The position numbers and the translations under genes are program-made. The notes under the pieces are model-generated. The model was not told the origin of the DNA, did no database searches, and was given only the letters and a program-made list of their open reading frames with translations. Positions 17,088 to 26,219 of a DNA stretch of 64,000 nt are shown here, piece by piece. The DNA comes from Fusibacter ferrireducens (lineage in GTDB: Bacteria; Bacillota; Clostridia; Peptostreptococcales; Acidaminobacteraceae). The stretch is from the NCBI RefSeq assembly GCF_015352425.1, contig NZ_JADKNH010000001.1, positions 180,691-244,690 of the forward strand, written 5' to 3'. Each line of letters starts with the position of its first letter. Position 1 is the first letter of the stretch.

Positions 17088-19532
17088 ATGTTTGCAAATA
17101 TTGCAATTTTAAGAAATGTACAAAATTTGGATCAACTTTTTACTTATGAGATACCCCGAAAATTTGGATGGATAGCCAGACCTGGAAGACGCGTCTTAGT
17201 GCCTTTTGGCACTTCAGGTCAAGTAGAAGGGGTCATCATTGAATGTAAAACGGACCTTGAAGCCCCGTCTGAATTCGCTATAAAAAAAGTGCGCCATGTT
17301 TTTGATGACCAAGTTTATTTAAGTGATAGAGATTTAGAAGTTGTGGATTATATGAGAGCTCAATACATGTGCACCTATACAGAGGCAATACAGCTCTTTT
17401 TACCTTCTGGTACAATGACGACGCAACTTAAAAAGTACAGCATCACTGAAAAAGGCATGCTTCATCAAGCTGAACTCAACGAAAGAGAGCGTGAAATCGT
17501 CAGCCAGATCATGTCTTTTGACATGTTGGAATTGAGTCAGATTGAAACGTCGTTCTCCGAGAAGATCAAAACACAGATTTTAAGCAAACTCACAGCTAAA
17601 AAATGGCTTGATCTACATTATGACTATAAGGATGTCGTTAAGGATCGCTATGTGGAAGTGGTACATGTAGTGGGCGATTTAGAGGCATATCTCATGTCAA
17701 TTCCTAAACGTTACACAGCAAGAATCAAACTCTGTGAAGTGCTTATTGAAAACCCGATCATTGAAAAGATCAAATTGGTTAAGGACTATAGCATTAGTCG
17801 AACGGTTATTGATAAATTTATCGAAGAGGACTTGATAGAGATAGAGTTCAAAGAAGATCGGCGTATGCCTTTATTTATGGCCTCACTTGAAAGTAAAAAA
17901 AATATTGAATTAAACTCTGAACAACGAGAGGTGTATGATGAAATTATCGCGCGTTTCGAATCTGGTGATCAAAATGATTTTCTAATTCATGGGATTACAG
18001 GCAGTGGTAAAACGGAAGTTTATGCTGAACTCATTGAATACATGATTTCAAAAGGTAAAAAGACGGTGCTTTTAGTGCCAGAAATTTCATTGACGCCACA
18101 AATTGTGTCGCGGTTCGTGAGTCGTTTTGGTGACAAGCGTATTGCGCTTCTGCATTCCAAGATTTCGAATGGTGAAAAACATGATCAATGGAAGGGCATT
18201 CGTCAAGGCGACTACGATGTGATCATTGGGGCACGTTCTGCCGTTTTTACCCCTTCTGATGATATAGGGCTCATTATTATTGACGAAGAGCATGAAAATT
18301 CTTATCGTTCAGAAAAGCGCCCGCGTTATGAAACTTACGATATTGCGAAACTGAGAATGAAGCTCCTTGGTGGGATTCTCGTTGCAGGATCGGCGACACC
18401 GTCCTTGACTTCGTACTATGATGCGAAGCGTGGTAAGCGTGATCTGCTAAGTCTTAAGAAAAGGTTTAACAATCAATCCCTCCCTGCTATGGAAATCGTT
18501 GATATGAGACGCGAACTAGAAGAGGGCAATATGTCTATTTTAAGTAGACGTCTGTTCGCCGCCATAGAGTCAAGGCTTGAAAAGGGCGAACAAAGTATTA
18601 TATTTCTCAACCGAAAGGGGCATTCTACATTTGTTTCCTGTAGGCGTTGCGGCTATGCGATGGCATGTCCGAATTGTGATGTTACTTTGACTTACTTCAA
18701 AACAGAAAAAACGGTTAAATGTAATTATTGTGGCTATGAATCCTATGTGCCTAAAAAGTGTCCCGAATGTGAAAGTCAATATTTTAAATTCTTTGGTGTA
18801 GGCACTGAAAAAGTAGAAGAATCCTTGAGAAAATATTTTAAAAATGCGACTATTGCCAGGATGGATCGCACGACAACGTCAAAAAAAGGTAGCCTTGAAG
18901 CTATGATTGCAGATATTGAAACGGACAAAACGGACATACTCATTGGAACACAAATGGTGACAAAGGGTTTTGACTTTAAGAATGTAACACTCGTGGGCAT
19001 ATTATCTGCTGATCTGATGTTCAATTTTCCGAGCTATCAGGCCTCTGAACGAACTTATCAACTGGTAAACCAAGTGGCTGGTAGAGGTGGACGTGGCGAG
19101 AAGGCAAGTGAAGTTATTTTACAAACTTACACCCCAGATCATTATGCAATCAACATTGCAGACTACGAAACTTTTTTTAAGGTTGAAATGAACTATAGGG
19201 AGATGCGGAAGTACCCACCCTATTTTAAGTTGATCAATCTTTTGGTCATATCGAAGTCTGAAAATACGGCCATGTCATATGCGCAGAAGGCACATACTTT
19301 TCTATATAAGAATTTTTTAAAAAAAGATTTACAAAATAAGCTAGAATTATACCCGACTTCTCCTGCATTATTAAAGAAGATAGACGGACAGTACAGATGG
19401 CAAATTCTCATCAAATGTCCACCTGAGTTATTGAATATGATTATGAGATATTTTAAAATATTAGAAGATGAATTTATTAAAATTGACGCATGTAGCCTGC
19501 AAATTGATCTAGATGCGAGAAACATTTTATAG
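17088..19532 (+). CDS. priA: Primosomal protein N' (replication restart helicase PriA)
   Basis: An 814-residue DEAH-type helicase that reloads the replisome at stalled forks. The 3'-DNA-binding domain covers about residues 1-110. Walker A is GITGSGKTEVY and Walker B DEEH. A cysteine-rich zinc module (CRRCGYAMACPNC followed by CNYCGY and CPEC) lies in the helicase C-lobe. The stretch from 16923 to 17087 contains no gene. The upstream site is weak (GAGG), but the start MFANIAILRNV is standard for the family. The gene overlaps nothing and def follows after 10 bases. Confidence 0.96.
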   Translation: MFANIAILRNVQNLDQLFTYEIPRKFGWIARPGRRVLVPFGTSGQVEGVIIECKTDLEAPSEFAIKKVRHVFDDQVYLSDRDLEVVDYMRAQYMCTYTEAIQLFLPSGTMTTQLKKYSITEKGMLHQAELNEREREIVSQIMSFDMLELSQIETSFSEKIKTQILSKLTAKKWLDLHYDYKDVVKDRYVEVVHVVGDLEAYLMSIPKRYTARIKLCEVLIENPIIEKIKLVKDYSISRTVIDKFIEEDLIEIEFKEDRRMPLFMASLESKKNIELNSEQREVYDEIIARFESGDQNDFLIHGITGSGKTEVYAELIEYMISKGKKTVLLVPEISLTPQIVSRFVSRFGDKRIALLHSKISNGEKHDQWKGIRQGDYDVIIGARSAVFTPSDDIGLIIIDEEHENSYRSEKRPRYETYDIAKLRMKLLGGILVAGSATPSLTSYYDAKRGKRDLLSLKKRFNNQSLPAMEIVDMRRELEEGNMSILSRRLFAAIESRLEKGEQSIIFLNRKGHSTFVSCRRCGYAMACPNCDVTLTYFKTEKTVKCNYCGYESYVPKKCPECESQYFKFFGVGTEKVEESLRKYFKNATIARMDRTTTSKKGSLEAMIADIETDKTDILIGTQMVTKGFDFKNVTLVGILSADLMFNFPSYQASERTYQLVNQVAGRGGRGEKASEVILQTYTPDHYAINIADYETFFKVEMNYREMRKYPPYFKLINLLVISKSENTAMSYAQKAHTFLYKNFLKKDLQNKLELYPTSPALLKKIDGQYRWQILIKCPPELLNMIMRYFKILEDEFIKIDACSLQIDLDARNIL

Positions 19533-19542
19533 GAGGCGAACA

Positions 19543-20010
19543 ATGGCAATACGCACCATTAGATTAGAAGATGATCCAATTCTTAGGAAGACATCCAAGC
19601 AAGTCACAAAGTTTGATAAAAAATTGGAACAGCTGGTGGATGATATGATAGAGACCATGCACGATGCTGAGGGGGTTGGTCTGGCTGCGCCGCAAATTGG
19701 CGTTCTCAAACGGGTTGTGGTGATTGATTTATATGATGATGAAGGCCCTTTTGAATTAATTAACCCAGAGATTGTGGAAACAAGAGGAGAGCAATGTAAG
19801 TTTGAAGGGTGTTTGAGCGTGCCGGGCAAAAGCGGCAAAGTGATTAGACCTGAATATACAAAGGTGAGATTTCAAGATGTACATGGCGATTTTTATGAAG
19901 TTGAAGGTGAAGAACTTCTTGCAATTGTCCTTTGTCATGAAATTGACCATCTAAATGGTATTCTGTATATTGACAAGCAAATAGAAGTATTAGAAGATGA
20001 GGCGTTGTAG
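19543..20010 (+). CDS. def: Peptide deformylase
   Basis: A 155-residue metalloenzyme that removes the N-formyl group from nascent proteins. The three motifs are GVGLAAPQIG, EGCLSVPG and HEIDHLNG, holding the metal with one Cys and two His. ATAGGAGGC precedes ATG 19543. It is followed without gap by fmt, so the enzymes adding and removing the formyl group are translated together. Confidence 0.97.
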   Translation: MAIRTIRLEDDPILRKTSKQVTKFDKKLEQLVDDMIETMHDAEGVGLAAPQIGVLKRVVVIDLYDDEGPFELINPEIVETRGEQCKFEGCLSVPGKSGKVIRPEYTKVRFQDVHGDFYEVEGEELLAIVLCHEIDHLNGILYIDKQIEVLEDEAL

Positions 20011-20970
20011 ATGAAGATTATTTTTATGGGCACTCCGGAATTCTCAGTGGGCACGCTTGAAGCGTGTATTCAGCATCACGATGTTATTGGTGTCTTTACA
20101 CAACCTGATAAGCCAAAGGGCAGAGGGAAGCAAATGACCAAACCACCTGTTAAAGTAGTGGCAGAGGCACATGATATCAGCGTATTTCAGCCTGATCGCA
20201 TCAAAAAGGGTGATTGGACACAATTGATAAGAGAGCTTGCACCAGATTGTATCGTGGTGGTGGCATATGGACAAATCCTTTCAAAGGCAATTCTAGAGAT
20301 TCCTAAGTATGGTTGTATTAACGTTCACGCATCGCTCTTGCCAAAGCTTAGAGGTGCCGCACCGATTAATTGGGCTATTGTAAATGGTGAAGTAGAGACG
20401 GGTGTTACCACCATGAAGATGGATGTTGGCTTAGATACAGGCGATATGCTTCTTAAGGAGACAATCCAGATTGATGATGAGATGACAGCAGGTGAACTTC
20501 ACGATCATTTAGCCATTATGGGTGCACAGCTGTTGGTGAAGACTTTAGAAGGTCTGGAAAATGACAGCATTGTCCCAGAAAAGCAAGATGACAATCACTT
20601 CACGTATGCGCCGATGTTAAATAAAGAACTTGCACGTATGGATTGGCATTTGAGTGCAAAGCGTATCAAAAATTTAATAAGAGGCTTCAATCCTTGGCCA
20701 GTGGCACATACGACTTATCAAGGAAAGACTTTAAAAGTTTATAAAGCAAATGCATTGGCGATGGAGGATTTAGATGCATTGGAGCTTACGAATTATCATA
20801 AGATCAGTGCACACGGTGCTGTAATCGGTGTCCGGAAAAATAGCATTTTGATCAAGGCGGAGTCATCTGTACTGGAGATTTTGGAAATACAGTGGGGAAG
20901 TGCCAAGAGAATGCCCTGTGGTGCTTTTTTATTAGGGCATTCCGTTGAAATTGGCACTCAACTAATTTAG
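20011..20970 (+). CDS. fmt: Methionyl-tRNA formyltransferase
   Basis: A 319-residue enzyme transferring formyl from 10-formyl-tetrahydrofolate to Met-tRNA(fMet). The N-terminal catalytic domain begins MKIIFMGTPEFSVGTLEA and includes INVHASLLPKLRGAAPINWA with the catalytic Asn-His; the C-terminal OB-like tRNA-binding domain starts near residue 205. The ATG directly follows the def stop codon. Length is standard. Confidence 0.97.
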   Translation: MKIIFMGTPEFSVGTLEACIQHHDVIGVFTQPDKPKGRGKQMTKPPVKVVAEAHDISVFQPDRIKKGDWTQLIRELAPDCIVVVAYGQILSKAILEIPKYGCINVHASLLPKLRGAAPINWAIVNGEVETGVTTMKMDVGLDTGDMLLKETIQIDDEMTAGELHDHLAIMGAQLLVKTLEGLENDSIVPEKQDDNHFTYAPMLNKELARMDWHLSAKRIKNLIRGFNPWPVAHTTYQGKTLKVYKANALAMEDLDALELTNYHKISAHGAVIGVRKNSILIKAESSVLEILEIQWGSAKRMPCGAFLLGHSVEIGTQLI

Positions 20971-20983
20971 AGGAGGTATCCAT

Positions 20984-21661
20984 ATGTATTATGGAAGCGG
21001 TTATTTTATGCTGTTTATTTTAATGATCCTTGCGTCATTTGCAAATATGGGTGTAAAAAATACATTCACCAAATATCATAAAGTGAGAAATGCAAGAGGT
21101 CTTACAGGTGCCCAAGCGGCTGAACAAATTTTGAGAAGTAATGGCATCTATGACGTGAGTGTTGAACGCGTCAGTGGTTACTTGTCGGATCATTATGATC
21201 CAAGATCCAAGACGATAAGATTATCAGAGCCAGTGTATGACAATCCTTCAGTGGCGTCTGTAAGTGTTGCCTGTCACGAAGCGGGTCATGCATTACAACA
21301 TGAAAATGGCTATATACCATTATCTCTTAGAACAGCGGTTTTACCTGCGGCTCAACTGGGCTCAAAAGCGGCTTGGCCGTTGCTGATTGCAGGGGTTATT
21401 CTTTCACTTCCAATGTTTATCAACATTGGTGTGATCTTTTTCAGTTTTTCGGTGCTTTTTCAGCTGATCACTTTACCAGTTGAATTCAATGCGAGTTCAA
21501 GAGCGCTCAGAATGATGAATGAGTACGGTATTTTAATAGACGATGAAAACAAGCATGCGAGAAAAGTCTTAACCGCTGCTGCGATGACATATGTGGCTGC
21601 TGCAGCAATTGCAGTAGGACAACTTATCCGATTCTTACTCATGGCAAATCGAAGAAACTAG
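20984..21661 (+). CDS. YugP-like zinc-dependent membrane protease
   Basis: A 225-residue membrane protein of the neutral zinc metallopeptidase family 2. The metal-binding motif is CHEAGHALQH (HExxH), flanked by an N-terminal membrane segment and by hydrophobic segments around residues 125-160 and 195-215. NASSRALRMM, near residue 168, supplies further conserved residues. AGGAGG precedes the ATG. The position between fmt and rsmB is common in clostridia; the substrate is unknown. Confidence 0.88.
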   Translation: MYYGSGYFMLFILMILASFANMGVKNTFTKYHKVRNARGLTGAQAAEQILRSNGIYDVSVERVSGYLSDHYDPRSKTIRLSEPVYDNPSVASVSVACHEAGHALQHENGYIPLSLRTAVLPAAQLGSKAAWPLLIAGVILSLPMFINIGVIFFSFSVLFQLITLPVEFNASSRALRMMNEYGILIDDENKHARKVLTAAAMTYVAAAAIAVGQLIRFLLMANRRN

Positions 21662-21683
21662 CCTTTAGGATAGAAAGTATTAT

Positions 21684-21710
21684 TTGTAAAGCACATCGAT
21701 GTGGTATGAT
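21684..21710 (+). promoter_or_regulatory. Candidate promoter with a palindrome in its spacer
   Basis: TTGTAA (21684-21689) and TATGAT (21705-21710) are separated by a short 15-base spacer that contains the perfect 12-bp palindrome CACATCGATGTG (21692-21703). A transcript from here would run through the inverted-repeat element at 21803. Weak evidence: the spacing is short and no product is known. Confidence 0.3.
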
Positions 21711-21802
21711 ATGTGATTCGCATGTCACAAATTGAAGTTTTACCTTTTAAAATGATGTATGCCATATTTTTAAAAATGAGTCCTTGATTGTGACTAGATG
21801 AT

Positions 21803-21894
21803 ACAAGAGCTGATTTATTGACGTCTGAAGGCGCTCCGCAGGCAAGTACTGCCGAGGACCAGTCTCCGAAAAAGGTCAATAAATCAGCTCTTGT
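21803..21894. repeat. 20-bp perfect inverted repeat enclosing small hairpins; possible structured RNA or mobile palindrome
   Basis: The arms 21803-21822 and 21875-21894 are exact reverse complements and are separated by 52 bases. The inner part can fold further: GGCA-AGTAC-TGCC (21841-21853), GCG-CTC-CGC, and GGA-CCAGTC-TCC. The spacer is more GC-rich than its surroundings. There is no T run after the second arm, so it is not an ordinary terminator. It lies in the 422-base gap (21662-22083) between the YugP-like gene and rsmB, where I find no gene. I do not recognise an RNA family; a multicopy palindromic element is the main alternative. Confidence 0.6.
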
Positions 21895-21977
21895 TTGCGC
21901 AATACCACAATGCCACACATTCAATATTAAGTTTATTTGATAAAAATTCAAATTTGGTTATCAATGAGGATTAGATT

Positions 21978-21986
21978 TGATATAAT
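21978..21986 (+). promoter_or_regulatory. Extended -10 promoter for rsmB
   Basis: TGATATAAT is an extended -10 element about 100 bases before the rsmB start. No good -35 box is found 16-18 bases upstream, which is acceptable for extended -10 promoters. It begins the transcript carrying the AAAGATTATAT repeats. Confidence 0.5.
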
Positions 21987-22019
21987 TAGGGATGATTTTA
22001 TTTTATATAAATTTCCTAT

Positions 22020-22064
22020 AAAGATTATATAAGAGAGAAAGATTATATAAAAAAGATTATATGG
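22020..22064 (+). repeat. Three short direct repeats in the rsmB leader
   Basis: AAAGATTATATAA occurs at 22020 and 22038, and AAAGATTATATGG at 22052, inside the 5' leader between the extended -10 box and the rsmB start. They may be replication slippage products; a regulatory role is not shown. Confidence 0.6.
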
Positions 22065-22083
22065 AAGAGAAAATGGGTGAATT

Positions 22084-23463
22084 ATGAAAATAAATGCTAG
22101 AAAGATGGCACTTCGAATTTTAGGTCAAATTGATACGGAAAAATCTTTTTCACATATTGCCTTGAATCGATATTTCGATCAATATGACATGGATTCAGTG
22201 GATAGAAGATTTATCAGCTATTTGGTACTGGGTGTACTTGAAAATAAAATGCTCTTAGATTTTTATATTAGAAAATTGTCAAAATTGAGATTTGGAAAGA
22301 TTCATCATGAAGTGGTTAATATTTTAAGGATGGGCCTTTATCAGATCGAGTTTATGTCAAAAGTGCCAGACTCAGCGGCTGTTGATGAGTGTGTGAAGCT
22401 TGCTAAAAAAATAAGTCCTGAGCAAGGAAAATATGTGAATGGCGTATTAAGAACTTTTATCAGAGAAAAGAATAAAATTGAATTGCCAGATGCTAAAAGA
22501 CATCCAAGCACTCATTTGAGTATTCTTTATTCACATCCTGAATGGCTGGTGGAAAGATGGATCGCACAATTTGGAAAGAATTTCACAGAGACCCTGTTGA
22601 AAGCCAATAACAACAGGCCCAATTTGATTATTAGAGTTAATCCCTTGAAAATCACAGTGTCATCACTGCAAAAGCGTCTTGATGAAGCCGGTGTCGTCTA
22701 TGAACCTTCACTGTATATCAAAGATGCCCTTGTGATCAAGTCTCTAAACGCGTTGTCTTTTGAAACCCTTCCTGGTTTTGAAGAAGGCCTTTTTCAAGTT
22801 CAAGATGAGAGTTCGATGTTTGTCGGCATCCTATCAGATGTAAAGGCAGGTCAAACGGTTGTGGATGTCTGTGCCGCACCTGGCGGCAAAGCGACACATG
22901 TGGCACAACTTATGAATAACACGGGTGTTGTTTATGCTCGAGATTTACATGAACATAAACTCAGTCTCATTATGGAAAATGTTGAGCGGTTGGGCTTAAA
23001 AAATGTTAAGGCGCAAGTGTTTGATGCGGCACTCTTTGATAAAGAACTTGAGCATAAAGCCGATGTGGTTCTGGTGGACGCACCTTGTTCTGGATTAGGT
23101 ATCATCAGACGAAAACCGGATATTAAATACAATAAATCCATAGAAGAATTGGCGGGACTTTCAGATCTTCAAAAGCGCATTTTGAGCACATCATCAGAAT
23201 ATGTTAAGGATCAGGGGACTTTAATTTATAGTACTTGTACTTTGAATTTAGAAGAGAATGAAGCTGTTGTAAACTGGTTTTTAGAGCATCATCCAAAATT
23301 CAGATTGGATAGAGATCAAGGCGGACACCTTTCAAAGGCGAGAAGAATGTTGTTGACGGAGAAAGGCATTGACCTTGTTATGGATACAGAGATGCTTAAG
23401 CTTTTTCCGAACAAACATGGCACAGATGGTTTTTTTATTGCTAAAATGATTAAAATTGGATAA
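22084..23463 (+). CDS. rsmB: 16S rRNA (cytosine967-C5)-methyltransferase
   Basis: A 459-residue methyltransferase. A NusB-like RNA-binding domain occupies about residues 1-140. The SAM-binding domain includes VVDVCAAPGGKATH, the catalytic-Cys motifs VDAPCSGLG and YSTCTLNLEENE, and the C-terminal GTDGFFIAK. It methylates C967 of 16S rRNA. GGGTG precedes the ATG. In B. subtilis rlmN separates this gene from prpC; here prpC follows after 10 bases and rlmN is absent. Confidence 0.95.
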   Translation: MKINARKMALRILGQIDTEKSFSHIALNRYFDQYDMDSVDRRFISYLVLGVLENKMLLDFYIRKLSKLRFGKIHHEVVNILRMGLYQIEFMSKVPDSAAVDECVKLAKKISPEQGKYVNGVLRTFIREKNKIELPDAKRHPSTHLSILYSHPEWLVERWIAQFGKNFTETLLKANNNRPNLIIRVNPLKITVSSLQKRLDEAGVVYEPSLYIKDALVIKSLNALSFETLPGFEEGLFQVQDESSMFVGILSDVKAGQTVVDVCAAPGGKATHVAQLMNNTGVVYARDLHEHKLSLIMENVERLGLKNVKAQVFDAALFDKELEHKADVVLVDAPCSGLGIIRRKPDIKYNKSIEELAGLSDLQKRILSTSSEYVKDQGTLIYSTCTLNLEENEAVVNWFLEHHPKFRLDRDQGGHLSKARRMLLTEKGIDLVMDTEMLKLFPNKHGTDGFFIAKMIKIG

Positions 23464-23473
23464 GAGGTGTTGG

Positions 23474-24187
23474 ATGAGAACATTTTCGCAAACAGATGTA
23501 GGCAGAAGAAGAGATAACAACGAAGATTATGTTTTGGTAAATGAGACCATTAAGCTTTACATTGTGGCAGATGGCATGGGAGGGCACAATGCTGGCGAGG
23601 TTGCTTCTAAAATTGCATGTGAATCCATAAAAAATGCGATTCAAACAAAGTGCCATGAAGGTCATTTTGATTTTGAAAAAGAGATTGGAGCCATTTTGAA
23701 TGAAGCAAACATGGCGATTAAAAAATATGGTGACAACAGGTCTGAATATAGCAATATGGGGACCACTGTGGTCGTTGCATATTTGGATCATGAAATGCTT
23801 CATGTAGCAAATGTAGGCGATAGTCGGCTTTATATGGTCAATGATGAAACACTTCATCAGATTACGAAAGACCACTCCCTTGTGGCTGAACTCTTAAAAA
23901 TTGGCAGCATAAGTGAAGTGGAGGCGGCTAATCATCCGGATAAAAACATCATCACCAGTGCTTTAGGTGTGGATGAAAAGTTTGATTTTTATCAGACGAA
24001 GATACCTTATTTTGAATATAAGTATATATTGTTGTGTACAGACGGACTTACTAATATGTTAAGTAAAGAGGAAATATTTGAAATCATTAATAACAATGAG
24101 TCGGATGTCATTCCTAATAAATTGATTGAATCAGCAAATGAAAACGGTGGCTTGGATAATGTGACTGTTGTTTGCATAGAATTGTAA
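23474..24187 (+). CDS. prpC: PP2C-type Ser/Thr protein phosphatase
   Basis: A 237-residue metal-dependent phosphatase with the full PP2C motif set: DVGRRRDNNEDY, VADGMGGHNAGEVAS, GTTVVVAY, VGDSRLYM, CTDGLTNML and DNVTVV. It reverses phosphorylation by the PASTA kinase encoded 11 bases downstream. ATG 23474 follows GAGGTG; an in-frame ATG at 23456 lies within rsmB and is rejected. Confidence 0.94.
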   Translation: MRTFSQTDVGRRRDNNEDYVLVNETIKLYIVADGMGGHNAGEVASKIACESIKNAIQTKCHEGHFDFEKEIGAILNEANMAIKKYGDNRSEYSNMGTTVVVAYLDHEMLHVANVGDSRLYMVNDETLHQITKDHSLVAELLKIGSISEVEAANHPDKNIITSALGVDEKFDFYQTKIPYFEYKYILLCTDGLTNMLSKEEIFEIINNNESDVIPNKLIESANENGGLDNVTVVCIEL

Positions 24188-24198
24188 GGAGGATATTC

Positions 24199-26205
24199 AT
24201 GACGAGTATCATTGGAACTGTTTTAGATAAGCGCTATGAGATCATAGAAATTGTGGGTTCTGGCGGTATGGCTACTGTTTATAGAGCGAAGGATCTCATT
24301 TTAAATCGCATGGTGGCGGTTAAAATACTCAAAAGAGAATTGAGTAATGATGAAGATTTTGTAATGAAGTTTGAAAAAGAATCACAATCAGCGGCAAGTC
24401 TTTCTCATCCAAACATCGTTAATATTTTTGATGTTGGATTAGATCAGGGCATGCACTATATTATCATGGAACTTGTAACAGGGAACACGCTTCGAGATTA
24501 TCTCAATAAAATGAATGGCTTTATGAAGGAAGAAGCTGTTATCAACATTACGTTGCAAATTGCTTCTGCGCTCAATAATGCCCATCAAAATAATATTATT
24601 CACAGAGATATCAAGTCTCAAAATATTCTTGTAAATGAGCAGGGCAGCATCAAAGTGGCGGATTTTGGAATTGCCAGAGCCACGACTAAATCCACTATTG
24701 TCAACACAAAAGAGGTTGTTGGTTCAGTGCATTATACTTCTCCTGAACAGGCACGCGGGGGCTATGTGGATGAGAGAAGCGACATTTATTCACTTGGTAT
24801 CTTGATGTATGAACTTACAACGAAGGAATTGCCCTATGTGGCGGATACGCCTGTTGCAGTGGCACTTAAGCATCTTAAGGATGAGTTGCCGGATCTAAGG
24901 CTTGTCAACGATCAAATAAGTGAAGGTCTAGTGTCTATTATTCATAAGGCCACCCAAAAAGATTTAAACATGAGATATCAATCTGTAAGTGAGATGATTG
25001 AGGATTTAAAGCATGTCAGAAATGACAAACACTATGTTGTTGAAGAACATATCTATTTGAATGATGAAACGATGGTATTACCTAAAATAACAGAGGAAGA
25101 TATAATGAATCATCAATTGAAGAAGCAAAATCAAAACCATTCTGCTAAAGGCAAAATGCCTAAGAACTCGTCAGAGGATGAACAAAAAAATATGAAGCGC
25201 AAAAAAGGGGGTAAGAAGGCACCCGTCAATAAACTCAATGCGACACTGGTTGTCTTGGCTGCACTTCTGCTTTCTCTACTTGTTTTTTCAGTTTTTGCCA
25301 TTAATAAAATTCAAGACATGTTTAAAACCGAAATCGTATTAATGCCATATGTCACAGGATTACCCTCTGAAGAAGCCATTAGGATTTTAAATGAAAAGGG
25401 GCTCATTGCAGATACAACAGAAAAACGTTTTGACAATACGGTTGAACAAGGTCATGTTATTTCACAATCTTTGCCAGAAGGTGAAGAACTTAAAGAAGGC
25501 TATACGATAAACCTTGTGATCAGTAACGGACCGGTGCTCGTAACCACACCGAATGTATTACATCAAACACTTCAAAAAGCTACTGTAATGATTGAAAATG
25601 TGGGATTGACAATTGGAGAACCCACATATGAGTTCGATGATTTACCCGCGGGAATGATCATTCAACAAACGCCAAAAGCAGGTGTGAAAGTAAAAGAAGG
25701 CGAAACGGTTGAAATCGTCATAAGCCAAGGGGTTAAGATTACAACTGTACTCATTCCGAATTTAGCTGGCAATACGCTTGCAGAAGCTGAAAAAGCCCTT
25801 AAAGATTTGGGGTTAAAGGTGGGGAAAGTTGAAGAACTTTCAAGTGAAGACGTTGAAAAAGGGCTTGTTATTTCAAATGCAGGTGTGGGTTCGGAGGCAA
25901 AACAAGGCGCTTCTGTTAACTTGAGCATAAGTACAGGACCTGATTCTACTGATCCACAAGTAGACCCTACTACAGGTGCCGAGTTGACTTCAAGGTTATT
26001 TGTGATTCCGACGGATACTTTTATCAATGATCCAGAAGCGATAAAAGTTGAGATGGTTCAAGGGGAAGTCACTACAGTTGTCTATGAAAAGACACATGCA
26101 AAAGATGAAAAAGAAGTGAAGTTTACAATAAAAGGCACTGGTTCTGCAGTGATTAATATCTACTTCAGTGGGCAGTTGGTTAGTACACAATACGTTGAGT
26201 TCTAA
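24199..26205 (+). CDS. prkC: PASTA-domain Ser/Thr protein kinase
   Basis: A 668-residue membrane kinase that senses muropeptides or lipid II and controls cell wall growth, and dormancy exit in spore formers. Kinase domain about residues 10-270: glycine loop GSGGMATVYRA, Lys42, HRD 135-137, DFG 155-157. A basic juxtamembrane segment (KRKKGGKK) precedes a transmembrane helix at about 346-366. Three PASTA repeats follow, starting near residues 376, 446 and 514, then an 80-residue non-PASTA C-terminal domain. AAGGAGG precedes ATG 24199. Gene order prpC-prkC-rsgA is conserved. Confidence 0.95.
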   Translation: MTSIIGTVLDKRYEIIEIVGSGGMATVYRAKDLILNRMVAVKILKRELSNDEDFVMKFEKESQSAASLSHPNIVNIFDVGLDQGMHYIIMELVTGNTLRDYLNKMNGFMKEEAVINITLQIASALNNAHQNNIIHRDIKSQNILVNEQGSIKVADFGIARATTKSTIVNTKEVVGSVHYTSPEQARGGYVDERSDIYSLGILMYELTTKELPYVADTPVAVALKHLKDELPDLRLVNDQISEGLVSIIHKATQKDLNMRYQSVSEMIEDLKHVRNDKHYVVEEHIYLNDETMVLPKITEEDIMNHQLKKQNQNHSAKGKMPKNSSEDEQKNMKRKKGGKKAPVNKLNATLVVLAALLLSLLVFSVFAINKIQDMFKTEIVLMPYVTGLPSEEAIRILNEKGLIADTTEKRFDNTVEQGHVISQSLPEGEELKEGYTINLVISNGPVLVTTPNVLHQTLQKATVMIENVGLTIGEPTYEFDDLPAGMIIQQTPKAGVKVKEGETVEIVISQGVKITTVLIPNLAGNTLAEAEKALKDLGLKVGKVEELSSEDVEKGLVISNAGVGSEAKQGASVNLSISTGPDSTDPQVDPTTGAELTSRLFVIPTDTFINDPEAIKVEMVQGEVTTVVYEKTHAKDEKEVKFTIKGTGSAVINIYFSGQLVSTQYVEF

Positions 26206-26219
26206 AAAAGGAGTTGTAA

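Noticed and set aside
21803-21894. tRNA, SRP RNA or 6S RNA
   Set aside because: The stem is far longer than a tRNA acceptor stem, no T-loop or anticodon arrangement fits, the SRP domain IV motif (GGTCAGG, GGAAGCAGCC) is absent, and a 20-bp perfect stem is unlike 6S RNA.
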